Shown here: piece after piece, positions 16,824 through 25,759 of the stretch | How the letters are laid out: each line of letters begins with the position of its first letter | How positions within the stretch are numbered: the stretch's first letter is position 1 | Assembly (NCBI GenBank): GCA_002686885.1 | Contig: NYYT01000133.1 | Coordinates: forward strand, 1-45,374 | Reading direction: 5' to 3' | DNA from: Pedosphaera sp. | Lineage (GTDB): Bacteria > Verrucomicrobiota > Verrucomicrobiia > Limisphaerales > AAA164-E04 | DNA length: 45,374 bases | Notes under the pieces: generated by a model | What the model was told of the DNA's origin: nothing | What the model saw: the letters and a program-made list of their open reading frames with translations, nothing else | The model's database searches: none | Position numbers and translations under genes: made by a program

Positions 16824-18149
16824 CTAGGTCAGTATTTGGCGAATCGGTTCAATGCCGTAGTTGACCAGAGGGATCGGGCGTTGCCCGAATTGATAGTGCT
16901 TGGTGTGTGGGATGCCCACAGCCTGAAGCATGGTGGCAAAGAGTTCTCCAGCTCCCACTTCTCCTTCAATCACCTCCTTGCCATCCGGGTCAGTGGCTCC
17001 GAAGACGGCGCCCTCCTGAACTCCGCATCCAGCCATCAAGGCGCTCCATGCCCGCGAGAAGTGATCACGGCCCAGTTGCGAGTTGATGGCTGGAGTGCGT
17101 CCAAACTCTCCCATGACCACGACGAGCGTATGATCGAGCATGCCTCGATGCCGCAGGTCGTCCAGCAGTGCGGAGAGAACACGATCCAGTTCGGGAACCA
17201 TTTCCTGATGCGTTTCAAAGTTCTGCCCGTGGCTATCCCACCAGGCGCGCCCGACGCGGATGAATGGAACACCTGCCTCAGCCAGACGACGAGCCATGAG
17301 CATTTGTTGGCCAAATTGGCTGGGTCCATAGCGTTCACGGATCGAAGCGGGTTCCCTTTCAATATCAAAGAGAGGTTCGCTGCTCATCAAACCGGCAACA
17401 CGCGCGTAGGCGGCTGCATGGCTCTTGACCCATGGGGAGGCGTGATTTTTGGCAAACTGGTTTCCTAGAAGCGCCTGAAGTTCAGCTCGGGCAGCGTGAT
17501 CCAGGTCGGTGATGCGATCTGATTTTCTCAAGTGCGGCGGCATCATGGACGCATTCAATTCCATGGGGGCATACCGTGCGCCGAGAAAACTGGGTGTCAG
17601 CTTTGAAAAGGATCTTCCCTCCGTCTGCGAGTAAAAAGAAACGTAATCGGGCACGGCACTATCGGCTCGCGCGAGTTCTTTAGCGAGTATCGCCCCAATG
17701 TCAGGGTATTTCATGGCCGGTTCATCCTTGCGACCGCGCATCATCATGACCGATGCGGTGTCATGCCCACTGTCCTTGGTGTTGAGGGATCGTATGAGGC
17801 ATGTTTGATGCATGCGCCGGGCCATCTTTGGCATGAGCTCTGAAATATGCAGGCCTGGAACGGAGGTGGGAAGGGTTCCAAAAGGTCCCCCTGTGGCCCT
17901 TCCGGGTTTGGGGTCCCACGTTTCAAATTGACTGGCACCGCCAGCCAACCAAACCAGAATCACACTGCGCCCCTTTGCCTTGAGTTCTTTCTGAAGGGGT
18001 GCCTGATCAAAAAGATGTGCAGAGCCAGCATTGCCTACCAGGCCGCCGGTGCCCGCCAGACTGACGGCCAAACTGTTCATGAAAAGCCTTCGGCTCATGC
18101 CATGCTCAGCGCCCAGCGTATGGGAGGTATTCTTTGAGATGGGGTTCAT
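16824..18149 (-). CDS. DUF1501 family protein with Tat signal
   Basis: This 441-residue protein begins with MSRRLFMNSLAVSLAG after an 17-residue extension, a twin-arginine signal for folded export. The domain shows VILVWLAGGASQFETWDPKP, RSLNTKDSGHDTASV, WWDSHGQNFETH and the VMGEFGRTPAIN motif followed by GRDHFSRAWS, all typical of DUF1501 (alkaline-phosphatase-like fold). Its enzyme activity is not established. It is the middle gene of an operon, 7 bases after the DUF1549/DUF1553 gene and 17 bases before the WD40 gene. That pairing is very common in Planctomycetota and Verrucomicrobiota and implies a shared extracytoplasmic function. Confidence 0.92.
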   Translation of the reverse strand: MNPISKNTSHTLGAEHGMSRRLFMNSLAVSLAGTGGLVGNAGSAHLFDQAPLQKELKAKGRSVILVWLAGGASQFETWDPKPGRATGGPFGTLPTSVPGLHISELMPKMARRMHQTCLIRSLNTKDSGHDTASVMMMRGRKDEPAMKYPDIGAILAKELARADSAVPDYVSFYSQTEGRSFSKLTPSFLGARYAPMELNASMMPPHLRKSDRITDLDHAARAELQALLGNQFAKNHASPWVKSHAAAYARVAGLMSSEPLFDIEREPASIRERYGPSQFGQQMLMARRLAEAGVPFIRVGRAWWDSHGQNFETHQEMVPELDRVLSALLDDLRHRGMLDHTLVVVMGEFGRTPAINSQLGRDHFSRAWSALMAGCGVQEGAVFGATDPDGKEVIEGEVGAGELFATMLQAVGIPHTKHYQFGQRPIPLVNYGIEPIRQILT

Positions 18150-18156
18150 ATCGGGA

Positions 18157-20202
18157 TCAATGTTGCAATCGGTTTTCAGGTCCAGTGGCCAGAGACCAGA
18201 TCAAGGCCTTCCATGGAGTGGTATCGCCAGCGGGATAGGAGTCCATAAAGCGAGCAGATGTCTCCTGTTCGTTGAGGGTCGGAGACCGTTGAAGAATATG
18301 CCGAAAAACCAGATTCAGTGCCTTGTTGGAAGGCTCATGGAGCGCACAGGCTTCAATCCATTGGGCTTCTTGTGCATGCAGCATCGCTTCGAGCTCGGAT
18401 GCGTTGCTCATTTGCAGGGCTTCATCGACCGCAAAGTGCACTTGATCGGAAGTGCGTTCAAACCATTGAGTCGTGCCATCGATGCCTTTCATGGTTTGGG
18501 TTAGGTGTTTTGCGTGCTCCGGTGAGTCCGAAGAAAGGGCCAACCAGTCGTGCGGATCGGAGGAAGCCAAGTGCAGTGCCGAAGCGTATTGGCGAGGCGT
18601 CAGAGGCCTTACGATGAAGCGGGCAAAGGACTCATTCGGTGGCGCGGAATCGGTCAGCCATTGACTGGAGCGCTGATAGGTTTGACTGCGGACCAGGGCA
18701 GCAATGAGCTGCCGAGGGTCGTGCCCATGATGCTGAAACCATTGGGAAAGCCAGAGAAGCAGTTCTGGATGGGTTGGGGGATTGGCTCCATGCATTTGGT
18801 CGACCGGCTCAACCAATCCTCTTCCCATGAATTGCTTCCAGATCCGGTTGACGGCCGAGCGGGCAAAATAACCACCTTGTGCATTGGCCAGTCCCTCCTG
18901 AACGAGCAATTTACGACGACTGGAGCTTGGAAGAGACGCTGGTTTCTTTTCTTTTTTGAGCTGCTCCAAGCGTTCTTTTTCCTTCTTCCGGCCCTCATCG
19001 TCCAGACGGACCAGCAGGGTTTCTTCAATGGGCGGTCGATCAAAAAACTGCAAACTCGCCTCGAGAGTTTCCCCCCGCGTGTTCTTATAAGTCACTTCTC
19101 CCTCACTTCGTTCAGCCACAAATCCGCCATTGTCGAAAGTAGCGCTGAAAAAGGATTTCATGCCATAGTAACTGGCTTGTGTCCAATGCGGCACATTGGG
19201 ATGATCGTGGCATTGGGCACAACTGATGTTGACACCAAAAAATTGAATGGCGACGTCGTTGGTGAGTCGATCCAGATCGGAAACACGTTTTTTGAGAAAG
19301 GCCGGGGCGCCGCTGGCTTGATCGTTCCGATAATCTGCGAGGATCACCTCCTGATAAAGTTGGTCCCATCCTTTACCTTCTTTCCAGACCGTTTGCAGGT
19401 ATTTCCCGAACTCCGAGTGATTTTCGCCCATCAAAGACCAGTTGAGCTCGCGAATCTGTTGGTGATGGAAGTCATCTGACTTCATGAGATCTTCCACCAA
19501 GTGGTTCCATTTGTCCTGTCTAGGGTCAAAAAGGAAGGCCTGCCGCTCACTGGGTGTTGGAGGTCGTCCCATGAGGTCCAGGTAGACTCTCCGAATGCGT
19601 ATCGATTCGCTGGCCATGGGGGAGGGCGTGAGAGAGAGCTCCTGGAGTTGGCGTAAAACGAAGGTGTCAATGACTTCAGCCGCATCGCTTTCAAGAGAGG
19701 GCAGAGTTGTTATCAATGTGGTTTCCCACCAAGGCTTCTGGTTCGTTTCGATCGCATCCTCGTTCCTTTCCGGGAAAGGAGCCCCTTGATCGATCCATTT
19801 CTCCAAGTCCACAATTTGCTGCTCACTCAGCGGCTGGTCAGGTGGCATTTGAAGATCGGGATCCTGATAGCGTACGGCGCGAATCATCAGGCTTTGATCC
19901 GCCTTTCCTGGAACCAGGGAGGGTCCGCTCTCTCCACCTATGAGCAGAGATTCACGTCGATCGAGAAAAAGCCCGCCCTTGGACTTTTTGCGAGATTCCG
20001 AGTGGCAATCATAGCAAGCCTGGGACAATAGAGGGCGAATCTTGGTCTCGAAAAAGTTCTCCGGATCAGCTCCTGCTCCCCATCCTTGCAATGGCTGCAG
20101 AAGGAACAGCAACCCGAACCCCAGTCGAAATCGTCCCGAAACCAAACGGTGCAAGAACCGTTGGGGGCCCGACCAAGGTATCTGAGGCAAGCATGGGATC
20201 AT
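18157..20202 (-). CDS. PSCyt1/DUF1549/DUF1553 cytochrome-type protein
   Basis: This 681-residue secreted protein has an N-terminal hydrophobic segment (RFRLGFGLLFLLQPLQGWG), then a PSCyt1 cytochrome-like domain with the haem-c motif CYDCH and the later MPP element (LQMPPDQPLS) expected to supply the axial Met. DUF1549 follows (RRVYLDLMGRPPTPSE) with a second CxxCH, CAQCHDHP, and then DUF1553 near the C-terminus (GGYFARSAVNRIWKQFMGRGLVEPVDQ, read in parts). The domain order is standard for the family but the protein is shorter than most relatives. These proteins are assumed to bind haem outside the cytoplasm; their substrate is unknown. It is the first gene of the operon. Confidence 0.92.
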   Translation of the reverse strand: MIPCLPQIPWSGPQRFLHRLVSGRFRLGFGLLFLLQPLQGWGAGADPENFFETKIRPLLSQACYDCHSESRKKSKGGLFLDRRESLLIGGESGPSLVPGKADQSLMIRAVRYQDPDLQMPPDQPLSEQQIVDLEKWIDQGAPFPERNEDAIETNQKPWWETTLITTLPSLESDAAEVIDTFVLRQLQELSLTPSPMASESIRIRRVYLDLMGRPPTPSERQAFLFDPRQDKWNHLVEDLMKSDDFHHQQIRELNWSLMGENHSEFGKYLQTVWKEGKGWDQLYQEVILADYRNDQASGAPAFLKKRVSDLDRLTNDVAIQFFGVNISCAQCHDHPNVPHWTQASYYGMKSFFSATFDNGGFVAERSEGEVTYKNTRGETLEASLQFFDRPPIEETLLVRLDDEGRKKEKERLEQLKKEKKPASLPSSSRRKLLVQEGLANAQGGYFARSAVNRIWKQFMGRGLVEPVDQMHGANPPTHPELLLWLSQWFQHHGHDPRQLIAALVRSQTYQRSSQWLTDSAPPNESFARFIVRPLTPRQYASALHLASSDPHDWLALSSDSPEHAKHLTQTMKGIDGTTQWFERTSDQVHFAVDEALQMSNASELEAMLHAQEAQWIEACALHEPSNKALNLVFRHILQRSPTLNEQETSARFMDSYPAGDTTPWKALIWSLATGPENRLQH

Positions 20203-20394
20203 TACGGTGGACTAATTAAACCCTACCGGTTTTCAGCGGGGTAACAAGCCTTAAACCTTTGCAGAATCCTGCGATGGAAGGTGTCCTTAAATGCGTTTGG
20301 AGAGGGCACCGTTTGGGCTGCAAAGGCATCGGAACAGATCGAAGGTTGCATTCATGATCACGATTGTCTTTGCTGGATCCCCACAAGCTCCATC

Positions 20395-21267
20395 ATGGCA
20401 AAACCAACTCCATTCCAATTCAAAACGTTGCTCGTTTTGGGGCGCATGTCCAATCTCCCGACCGTTTGGTCGAACCTCATGCTGGGTTGGTTGATGGGAC
20501 AGACAGAACCTTCATTTGAGGTGTTGGCTTGGCTTTGCCTGGGCGGAAGTCTGATCTACACGGGTGGCATGTATCTCAACGATGCCTTCGACGTGCGCTT
20601 TGATCGTTCTTTTCGCCCTGAGAGGCCTATTCCATCGGGGGCCATTTCTCTGGGTTGGGTGCGTTTCCTCGGCTGGTTCCAGTTGGTCGCTGGATCGGTG
20701 ATCTTGTCCTTGGGTTCCCAAGTTGCCTTGGGTTGGATCCTGGCACTCAATGCAAGCGTCATCGCTTACAATGCCTTTCACAAGCGTATGGTGTTTTCTC
20801 CAGTAATGATGGCGGCTTGTCGATTCTTCCTGCTGATGGCTGCTTACAGTGCAGAGAGCGGTCAAGCATGGAGAGGGGCCGCCTTGTGGCCGAGCTTTGC
20901 CCTTGGTTCGTATATTGTGGGTTTGACCTATGTGGCCAAGCGGGAGTCCGCCGGAGGGGTTATTGCCTGGTGGCCCTGTCTTTTTCTCTATTTTCCCATT
21001 CTCATGGCAGGTTTCATGCACCAATCCAACCATTGGCTGACTCTCTGCCTTCCCGCGACGGCCTTCTTACTCTGGAGCCTGTGGTGTCTCCGGCACATTT
21101 TTTGGGGAAGTAAGAGCCACATCGGACGCGCCGTCTCAGGATTGCTCGCAGGAATGCCCATGGTGGACATGCTATTCCTCTCCAGTCAGCATCCGGTGTG
21201 GATGCTGATTTGCGCGGCTTGGTTTTTGGCAGCCTTGTTGTTTCAACGCTTTGTTCCGGCTACTTGA
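20395..21267 (+). CDS. UbiA-family prenyltransferase
   Basis: ATG 20395 gives 290 residues with about eight hydrophobic segments; a GTG at 20281 would add 38 residues without family resemblance. The first Asp-rich motif NDAFDVRFD (residues 62-70) binds the Mg-diphosphate of a prenyl donor and is followed by RPERPIPSG, both diagnostic of UbiA enzymes. The place of the second Asp motif reads YVAKRE, so it deviates from the usual DxxxD. UbiA enzymes attach prenyl chains to aromatic acceptors for quinones, haems or pigments. No quinone or haem genes are nearby, so the acceptor is unknown; an EboC-like or chlorophyll-synthase-like role is possible. Confidence 0.82.
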   Translation: MAKPTPFQFKTLLVLGRMSNLPTVWSNLMLGWLMGQTEPSFEVLAWLCLGGSLIYTGGMYLNDAFDVRFDRSFRPERPIPSGAISLGWVRFLGWFQLVAGSVILSLGSQVALGWILALNASVIAYNAFHKRMVFSPVMMAACRFFLLMAAYSAESGQAWRGAALWPSFALGSYIVGLTYVAKRESAGGVIAWWPCLFLYFPILMAGFMHQSNHWLTLCLPATAFLLWSLWCLRHIFWGSKSHIGRAVSGLLAGMPMVDMLFLSSQHPVWMLICAAWFLAALLFQRFVPAT

Positions 21268-21308
21268 GTCTCAGTTTGACCGCACCTGAGGTCTTTTCAT
21301 TTTCGCCC

Positions 21309-22547
21309 TCAGGGTAGGGTGAGAAAGGCTTTCTTTGCTGCCAAGGTGTCCAGTTCTGAGAGCTTGAGTCGAATGCTGACGATATAGGGTGGTTTTCCTT
21401 CCTGCCAGTGTCCGTAGGTCGTGGTTAGAATGGTTCCATCTGGTAGCATTTCGACACCCGGGTAGGCGCAGTCTGCTGCCTTGGTGTTATCCATCAGTCG
21501 CACTCGATACTGGCCTTCACGCCCCAGCTGAATGTCGTCATAGGTTCCCACCCATGCGACCCAATCTCCTTTGGTAGGTGATTCGTGCGTCGTGTCTCTG
21601 AATGAAATGAACAGCCGACCATCCGGTGCATACACGCCTGTATGGCGATCACCTGTCAGTGCTGCAGGCAATTCCTTCGGCGCACTCCAGGTCTTGGCCT
21701 CATCTCGACTGAAAATAACGTGTGAATTTTTTCTTCGAGCATTCTCCCGAAGCAAGACTGCCATCTCCTTTCCATCTGGAGATCGAATCAATCCGGGTTC
21801 GCAAAGGTGAACAGAGGATGCGCTGTAGATGGCCTGTGGGGTGGACCAGCTCAAACCGCCGTCCCTGGAAAAGGTCTGATACAAGGTCATCGATGGCGAA
21901 CGTTTTCCCGAACCGGTGAAAAATCGGCCATCATCATGAAACATGGCCAGGTAATGGCCAGAACCGGTCTGCAAAGGTTCGACACAGCCCATGACCACAA
22001 TGCCACCCCAATCACCGACAGGCCTCAAGCCACTCCAATGTTGGCCATCATCTTCACTGACGGCCAATCGGGCAGGATAAAGCCCGGACCACATGATGAT
22101 CCGCTTTTTTCCGTGGGCATCGATGACACGATGCAGGGTGGGAACTTCCAAGGAAGTGGCCCATGAGGGTGGCGTTTTCAGACGCTTAGACCATGTTCGG
22201 CCTCCGTCTTCACTTCGCTTGTAAACGATGGCACCTCGACCGTGGCCTTTTGGATAGACGCAGAGAACGGTTTTTCCATCTTCAAGCAGGCAGGTGGTCG
22301 GGTGACCGAGGTATTGCCCCTCTTCACGGTCCACGACGGTTTGTCGTTGATGATCTTCCGCCAAATCAATGATGGGAAGGGTGTAGCCCTTGCTCATTTC
22401 AGCGGCCTGAGTCAGAGGCATGAACTTTAAGGGAAGCGGGCACAACCCGGAAAGTACCCATGCAGTCAGCAAGTAGCTGAGGGTTTTCCCTGGCCATCCA
22501 TCCGATGGTTGATGAGAGAAGGCCGAAACATTGGAAAAGGTGGTCAT
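21309..22547 (-). CDS. Secreted sialidase-like (BNR repeat) protein
   Basis: ATG 22547 gives 412 residues; the frame is open to 22649 but the shorter start puts a signal peptide (LSYLLTAWVLSGLCPLPL) near the N-terminus. Asp-box repeats of the sialidase propeller are clear: SEDGGRTWS, SEDDGQHWS, SRDGGLSWS and SRDEAKTWS. Proteins of this group cleave or bind terminal sugars, and exo-alpha-sialidase is only one possible activity. EPGLIRSPDGKEMAVLLREN supplies an Arg and Glu in the expected region. It lies downstream of truA on the same strand with a 98-base gap, so it may have its own promoter. Confidence 0.8.
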   Translation of the reverse strand: MTTFSNVSAFSHQPSDGWPGKTLSYLLTAWVLSGLCPLPLKFMPLTQAAEMSKGYTLPIIDLAEDHQRQTVVDREEGQYLGHPTTCLLEDGKTVLCVYPKGHGRGAIVYKRSEDGGRTWSKRLKTPPSWATSLEVPTLHRVIDAHGKKRIIMWSGLYPARLAVSEDDGQHWSGLRPVGDWGGIVVMGCVEPLQTGSGHYLAMFHDDGRFFTGSGKRSPSMTLYQTFSRDGGLSWSTPQAIYSASSVHLCEPGLIRSPDGKEMAVLLRENARRKNSHVIFSRDEAKTWSAPKELPAALTGDRHTGVYAPDGRLFISFRDTTHESPTKGDWVAWVGTYDDIQLGREGQYRVRLMDNTKAADCAYPGVEMLPDGTILTTTYGHWQEGKPPYIVSIRLKLSELDTLAAKKAFLTLP

Positions 22548-22645
22548 TCTAAGTTCAAACCCTAGGACGATCAGTGGACGAAACCAATGATTTTTCTCTT
22601 GAGTTCGATTGAATCGAGGCCCGTCACATGAGAGGGGGGGCTGAA

Positions 22646-23425
22646 TCACTCAGACAAGATTTTTTTGGCGGAGGATCCCCCATACATCACCCGTTGAAGC
22701 GTGAGGCCGCAGGCGGGGGCATTCATGCCGCTTTGACATCGGTTTTTGGCTTGAAGCATATCTGGGATCTGGTCGGGCTTCCACTTGCCTTTTCCGACCG
22801 CCACCAAGGTGCCGACAATGCCTCGACACATTTTGTAGAGGAAGCCATCTCCCTCCAAGGTGATCTCCATGTCACTGGCTCGATGAGTGACACTGCACCG
22901 AAAGAGAGTGCGTACAGTGGTTTCATAGGCGTAGTTGCGATTTGAAGCGACCGAACGGAAATCGTGCGTTCCCACAAAATGCCCAGACGCCTGCTTCATG
23001 TCAGTTCGATTCAAAGGAACAGGTACGTGCCAGGCAAGCCCGTTGAGCAACGGGTTCATGGCAGGATGGTTCCAGATGCGATAGCGGTACTGCTTGGCGG
23101 TGGCATGATAGCGAGCGTGAAATTGTTTGGGAACACGAGTGATGCGAACCACTCGTATGTCGGAAGGTAGGTGAGCATTCATGGCCAATCGGAGTTTTTC
23201 CGGCCGCATGCCGGCCTGGCTTTTGGGCAATTCCACATGGGCGACCATACCCATCGCATGGACGCCTGTATCGGTTCGGCTGGATCCGCAGAGGCGACTG
23301 GCAAGGGGGCAGAAACGCTGCAAAACCTCTTCAAGGACGCTCTGAACGCCACGCCCTGTTTTCTGAGCCTGCCAGCCTTGGTAGGCCGCTCCATGGTAAG
23401 CGATCACCCATTTGAGTTTGATCAT
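22646..23425 (-). CDS. truA: tRNA pseudouridine(38-40) synthase TruA
   Basis: The preferred start is ATG 23425 (MIKLKWVIAYHG), giving 259 residues; the frame extends 5 codons further. The catalytic motif SSRTDTGVHA holds the nucleophilic Asp52. The opening YHGAAYQGWQ and the later DFRSVASNR, plus GDGFLYKMCRGIVGTL, are all standard TruA elements. The enzyme converts uridines 38-40 of the tRNA anticodon stem to pseudouridine. It is divergent from the LamG gene. Confidence 0.95.
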   Translation of the reverse strand: MIKLKWVIAYHGAAYQGWQAQKTGRGVQSVLEEVLQRFCPLASRLCGSSRTDTGVHAMGMVAHVELPKSQAGMRPEKLRLAMNAHLPSDIRVVRITRVPKQFHARYHATAKQYRYRIWNHPAMNPLLNGLAWHVPVPLNRTDMKQASGHFVGTHDFRSVASNRNYAYETTVRTLFRCSVTHRASDMEITLEGDGFLYKMCRGIVGTLVAVGKGKWKPDQIPDMLQAKNRCQSGMNAPACGLTLQRVMYGGSSAKKILSE

Positions 23426-23488
23426 TTCATTGTCCAACACCGAGCGATTTACACTTTTATTTGTCCGTGCAAAAGGTAAAAGGATTGC

Positions 23489-24394
23489 ATGTTACCCCTC
23501 ATCCAGTCCTGCGAGCGCCCATGGAAGACTCGGTTCTCTATGATGTCGATGCTTGCTTTGAGTTTTGCGCTCTTCCAACCCCAGAGTGTTTCATCTGCAT
23601 CCAGGCAAGGTATTGTCGACTCCATGACCTTTCTGAGCACCTTTGACCGTGGTATGGAGGCTGAGCTTGCCAAAGGAGATCCTTCCATTCATACCCGCAC
23701 TTCGACTCAACCCGAAGAAGTGGTGCGGCGAGGTTTGCATGCACAGGGACAAACGCAATGGGTGAGGCATGGCGGAGTGAAGGGGAGCGGGGCCTTGCAA
23801 TTCATGCATCGGGACGCTGCGTGGATCTTTTACCGTGGTGAAAAAAATGTTGCCTACAAGCAGCGTGATTGGAGTGGGACTGTGTCCCTGTGGCTCAAGT
23901 TTGACTCGGAGCAGGCCCTGGCTCCGGGTTATGCTGATCCCCTGCAGCTGACCACCCGTTCCTGGAATGACGGAGCGTTCTTTGTTGACTTCAACAAAGA
24001 TGGAGACCCACGTGATTTTCGTCTGGGTGCCTTCGCCGACCTGAAGGTTTGGAACCCGGAAGACAAGGACATACCTGAATCGCAGCGACCTCTTTTGCCC
24101 GTCAAGGAGCCTCCCTTTTCTGCGGAGCATTGGACACACGTTTGCTTTACTTGGACGGGGTTCAATTCAGGAGAGAAGGATGGGAAGGCCCACCTGTATC
24201 TCAATGGAAAGGACCAAGGGGTGATCCAGGGATGGAATCAGCAATTCACCTGGAAAAGTGATGAAGCCATCCGTCTTTATCTCGGTCTGAATTACATTGG
24301 TTGGCTGGATGAGGTCAGCTGTTTTGACCGTCCATTGACAGCCAAGGAAGTTGCGTGGATTTCCAACCATCCCGGCCAACTGGTTTCGGAATAG
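23489..24394 (+). CDS. Secreted LamG/concanavalin-like protein
   Basis: This 301-residue protein has an N-terminal signal (MMSMLALSFALFQPQSVSSA); ATG 23489 and ATG 23540 are both possible starts. The remainder fits a single LamG-like jelly-roll domain: GSGALQFMHRDAAWIFY, GTVSLWLKFDSEQ, HWTHVCFTWTG, AHLYLNGKDQG and the closing IGWLDEVSCFDRPLTAKEV. This fold binds sugars or surfaces and occurs in many exported PVC-group proteins. No catalytic residues can be assigned. Its stop lies four bases from the stop of the convergent amidohydrolase gene. Confidence 0.78.
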   Translation: MLPLIQSCERPWKTRFSMMSMLALSFALFQPQSVSSASRQGIVDSMTFLSTFDRGMEAELAKGDPSIHTRTSTQPEEVVRRGLHAQGQTQWVRHGGVKGSGALQFMHRDAAWIFYRGEKNVAYKQRDWSGTVSLWLKFDSEQALAPGYADPLQLTTRSWNDGAFFVDFNKDGDPRDFRLGAFADLKVWNPEDKDIPESQRPLLPVKEPPFSAEHWTHVCFTWTGFNSGEKDGKAHLYLNGKDQGVIQGWNQQFTWKSDEAIRLYLGLNYIGWLDEVSCFDRPLTAKEVAWISNHPGQLVSE

Positions 24395-24398
24395 TGGA

Positions 24399-25709
24399 TC
24401 AACGCTCAGGAACTTTGGGGCGTTTTCGGTATTTTTCGTAGAGGCGAGTGTGACGACTCTCCAGGGAAACGGGTTGTCCTTTGATCCACATATGGGTGAC
24501 CTGCGAACGGATGTCCAGTAAGGGGCCATTGAGGGTCACCAGGGATGCTTCCATGCCCGTCTTCAGACTTCCAATCCGATGACCCATGCCCAGCACTTCG
24601 GCCGGGTAGCGCGTAATGCCTTTCATCGCCTCATCCTCAGGGAGCCCAAAGGCGGCTGCTTGAGCCGCAGCGTAGGGAAGATTGCGGACGGCGGAGGCAG
24701 CGAATCGATTCGAACCTTCACTGAAGATGACTTTGACTCCAGCGCGATAGAGGATGGAAGGAGCTGTAAACTGGACATCATAGCTTGCCGTATCATCCTG
24801 CGGCAAAGTGAAGGTGTGTTCATAAACGACGGGGACCTTGAGGTCTGCAAGTCGATGAGCTGATTTCCAGGCATCGCGTCCTCCCACCAGCACCACCTTG
24901 GATGCGTTTGTCTCCACCCAGTCCAGCACGGATTGAATCTGACGGTGTTCACTGGCATGAATGAACAAAGGTTCCTGCCCCTCGACCCAAGCTATCATGG
25001 CTTCCCAGCTGGGAATGGGGCTCAGGGTTTCGTTGCTGCGAAGGCCCTGCACATAGGCTTTGGATGAGGCCAGGAACTCAGTAATGGCTTCCACTTTTTT
25101 TCGATGGGCTGTTTTTTGATCCTTGGGGTTTTTCCAATTGGATGGTTGGGCCATGAGGGCTTTGGGTGTGTGCTGGATCGCGGCACTGGGCCAGAATAGA
25201 TGGTAACCGACCGAAGGTTTGACCAGCATGTCCTCCAAGGTCCATCCATCGAGCTGGAGGAGCCCGGATTGTCCACTCAAGGTGCCCCCCAGGGGAATGG
25301 GCTGTGCGTGGGTGATCCCATTGGCTCTGGCAACGGGTAGAAGTTCTGACGAGGGGTTGACGGCGCGCCAGGATAAGACCTCCGGCGTCCATTGTCCCAC
25401 CTCAGTCGTATCCAAGGTCGCTCGGACGGAGTTGATCTCCAGGAGGCCCAGGGTCGTGGTCATGGCAATCATGCCCGGATACACATGGGCCTCCTCAAGA
25501 TCCATGACAGCGTCTGCTGGTGAAGTGATGCGGTCGGCAATCATGGCGATCTTCTGATTCTGGATCAGCAGGTCGCCCTTCACGACAGGCTGATGGGACA
25601 TGGTATGGAATATCCCGTTTTTTAATAGGAGGGTCCCCGCATGTGTCAGGGAGGCTCCCTGGAGAAAGAACACGGTGAGAAGGATGCTAGCGTGAATGCA
25701 AAGTCTCAT
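24399..25709 (-). CDS. Secreted amidohydrolase-like protein without the HxH metal motif
   Basis: This 436-residue protein has a clear signal peptide (CIHASILLTVFFLQGAS). It follows the amidohydrolase layout: an N-terminal beta sandwich (LLLKNGIFHTM, DLLIQNQKIAMIAD), the barrel start VYPGMIAMTT, and a C-terminal return to the sandwich (SLKTGMEASLVTLNGPLLD). In active members the barrel begins PGLIDxHxH; here both His are replaced (PGM-IAMTTT). The terminal Asp region reads IFSEGSNR. It is therefore probably not a standard metal-dependent hydrolase. It lies 50 bases after the larger amidohydrolase gene and may form a complex with that protein. Confidence 0.75.
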   Translation of the reverse strand: MRLCIHASILLTVFFLQGASLTHAGTLLLKNGIFHTMSHQPVVKGDLLIQNQKIAMIADRITSPADAVMDLEEAHVYPGMIAMTTTLGLLEINSVRATLDTTEVGQWTPEVLSWRAVNPSSELLPVARANGITHAQPIPLGGTLSGQSGLLQLDGWTLEDMLVKPSVGYHLFWPSAAIQHTPKALMAQPSNWKNPKDQKTAHRKKVEAITEFLASSKAYVQGLRSNETLSPIPSWEAMIAWVEGQEPLFIHASEHRQIQSVLDWVETNASKVVLVGGRDAWKSAHRLADLKVPVVYEHTFTLPQDDTASYDVQFTAPSILYRAGVKVIFSEGSNRFAASAVRNLPYAAAQAAAFGLPEDEAMKGITRYPAEVLGMGHRIGSLKTGMEASLVTLNGPLLDIRSQVTHMWIKGQPVSLESRHTRLYEKYRKRPKVPER

Positions 25710-25759
25710 GGGTTGGAATCGTTGAGTGTTGACTTGGTTTTGAGTCGGTCAGGTGCTCC

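Noticed and set aside
18550-19479. Plus-strand open frame of 309 codons
   Set aside because: It lies entirely opposite the DUF1549/DUF1553 gene, whose domains are unmistakable, and its product resembles nothing.
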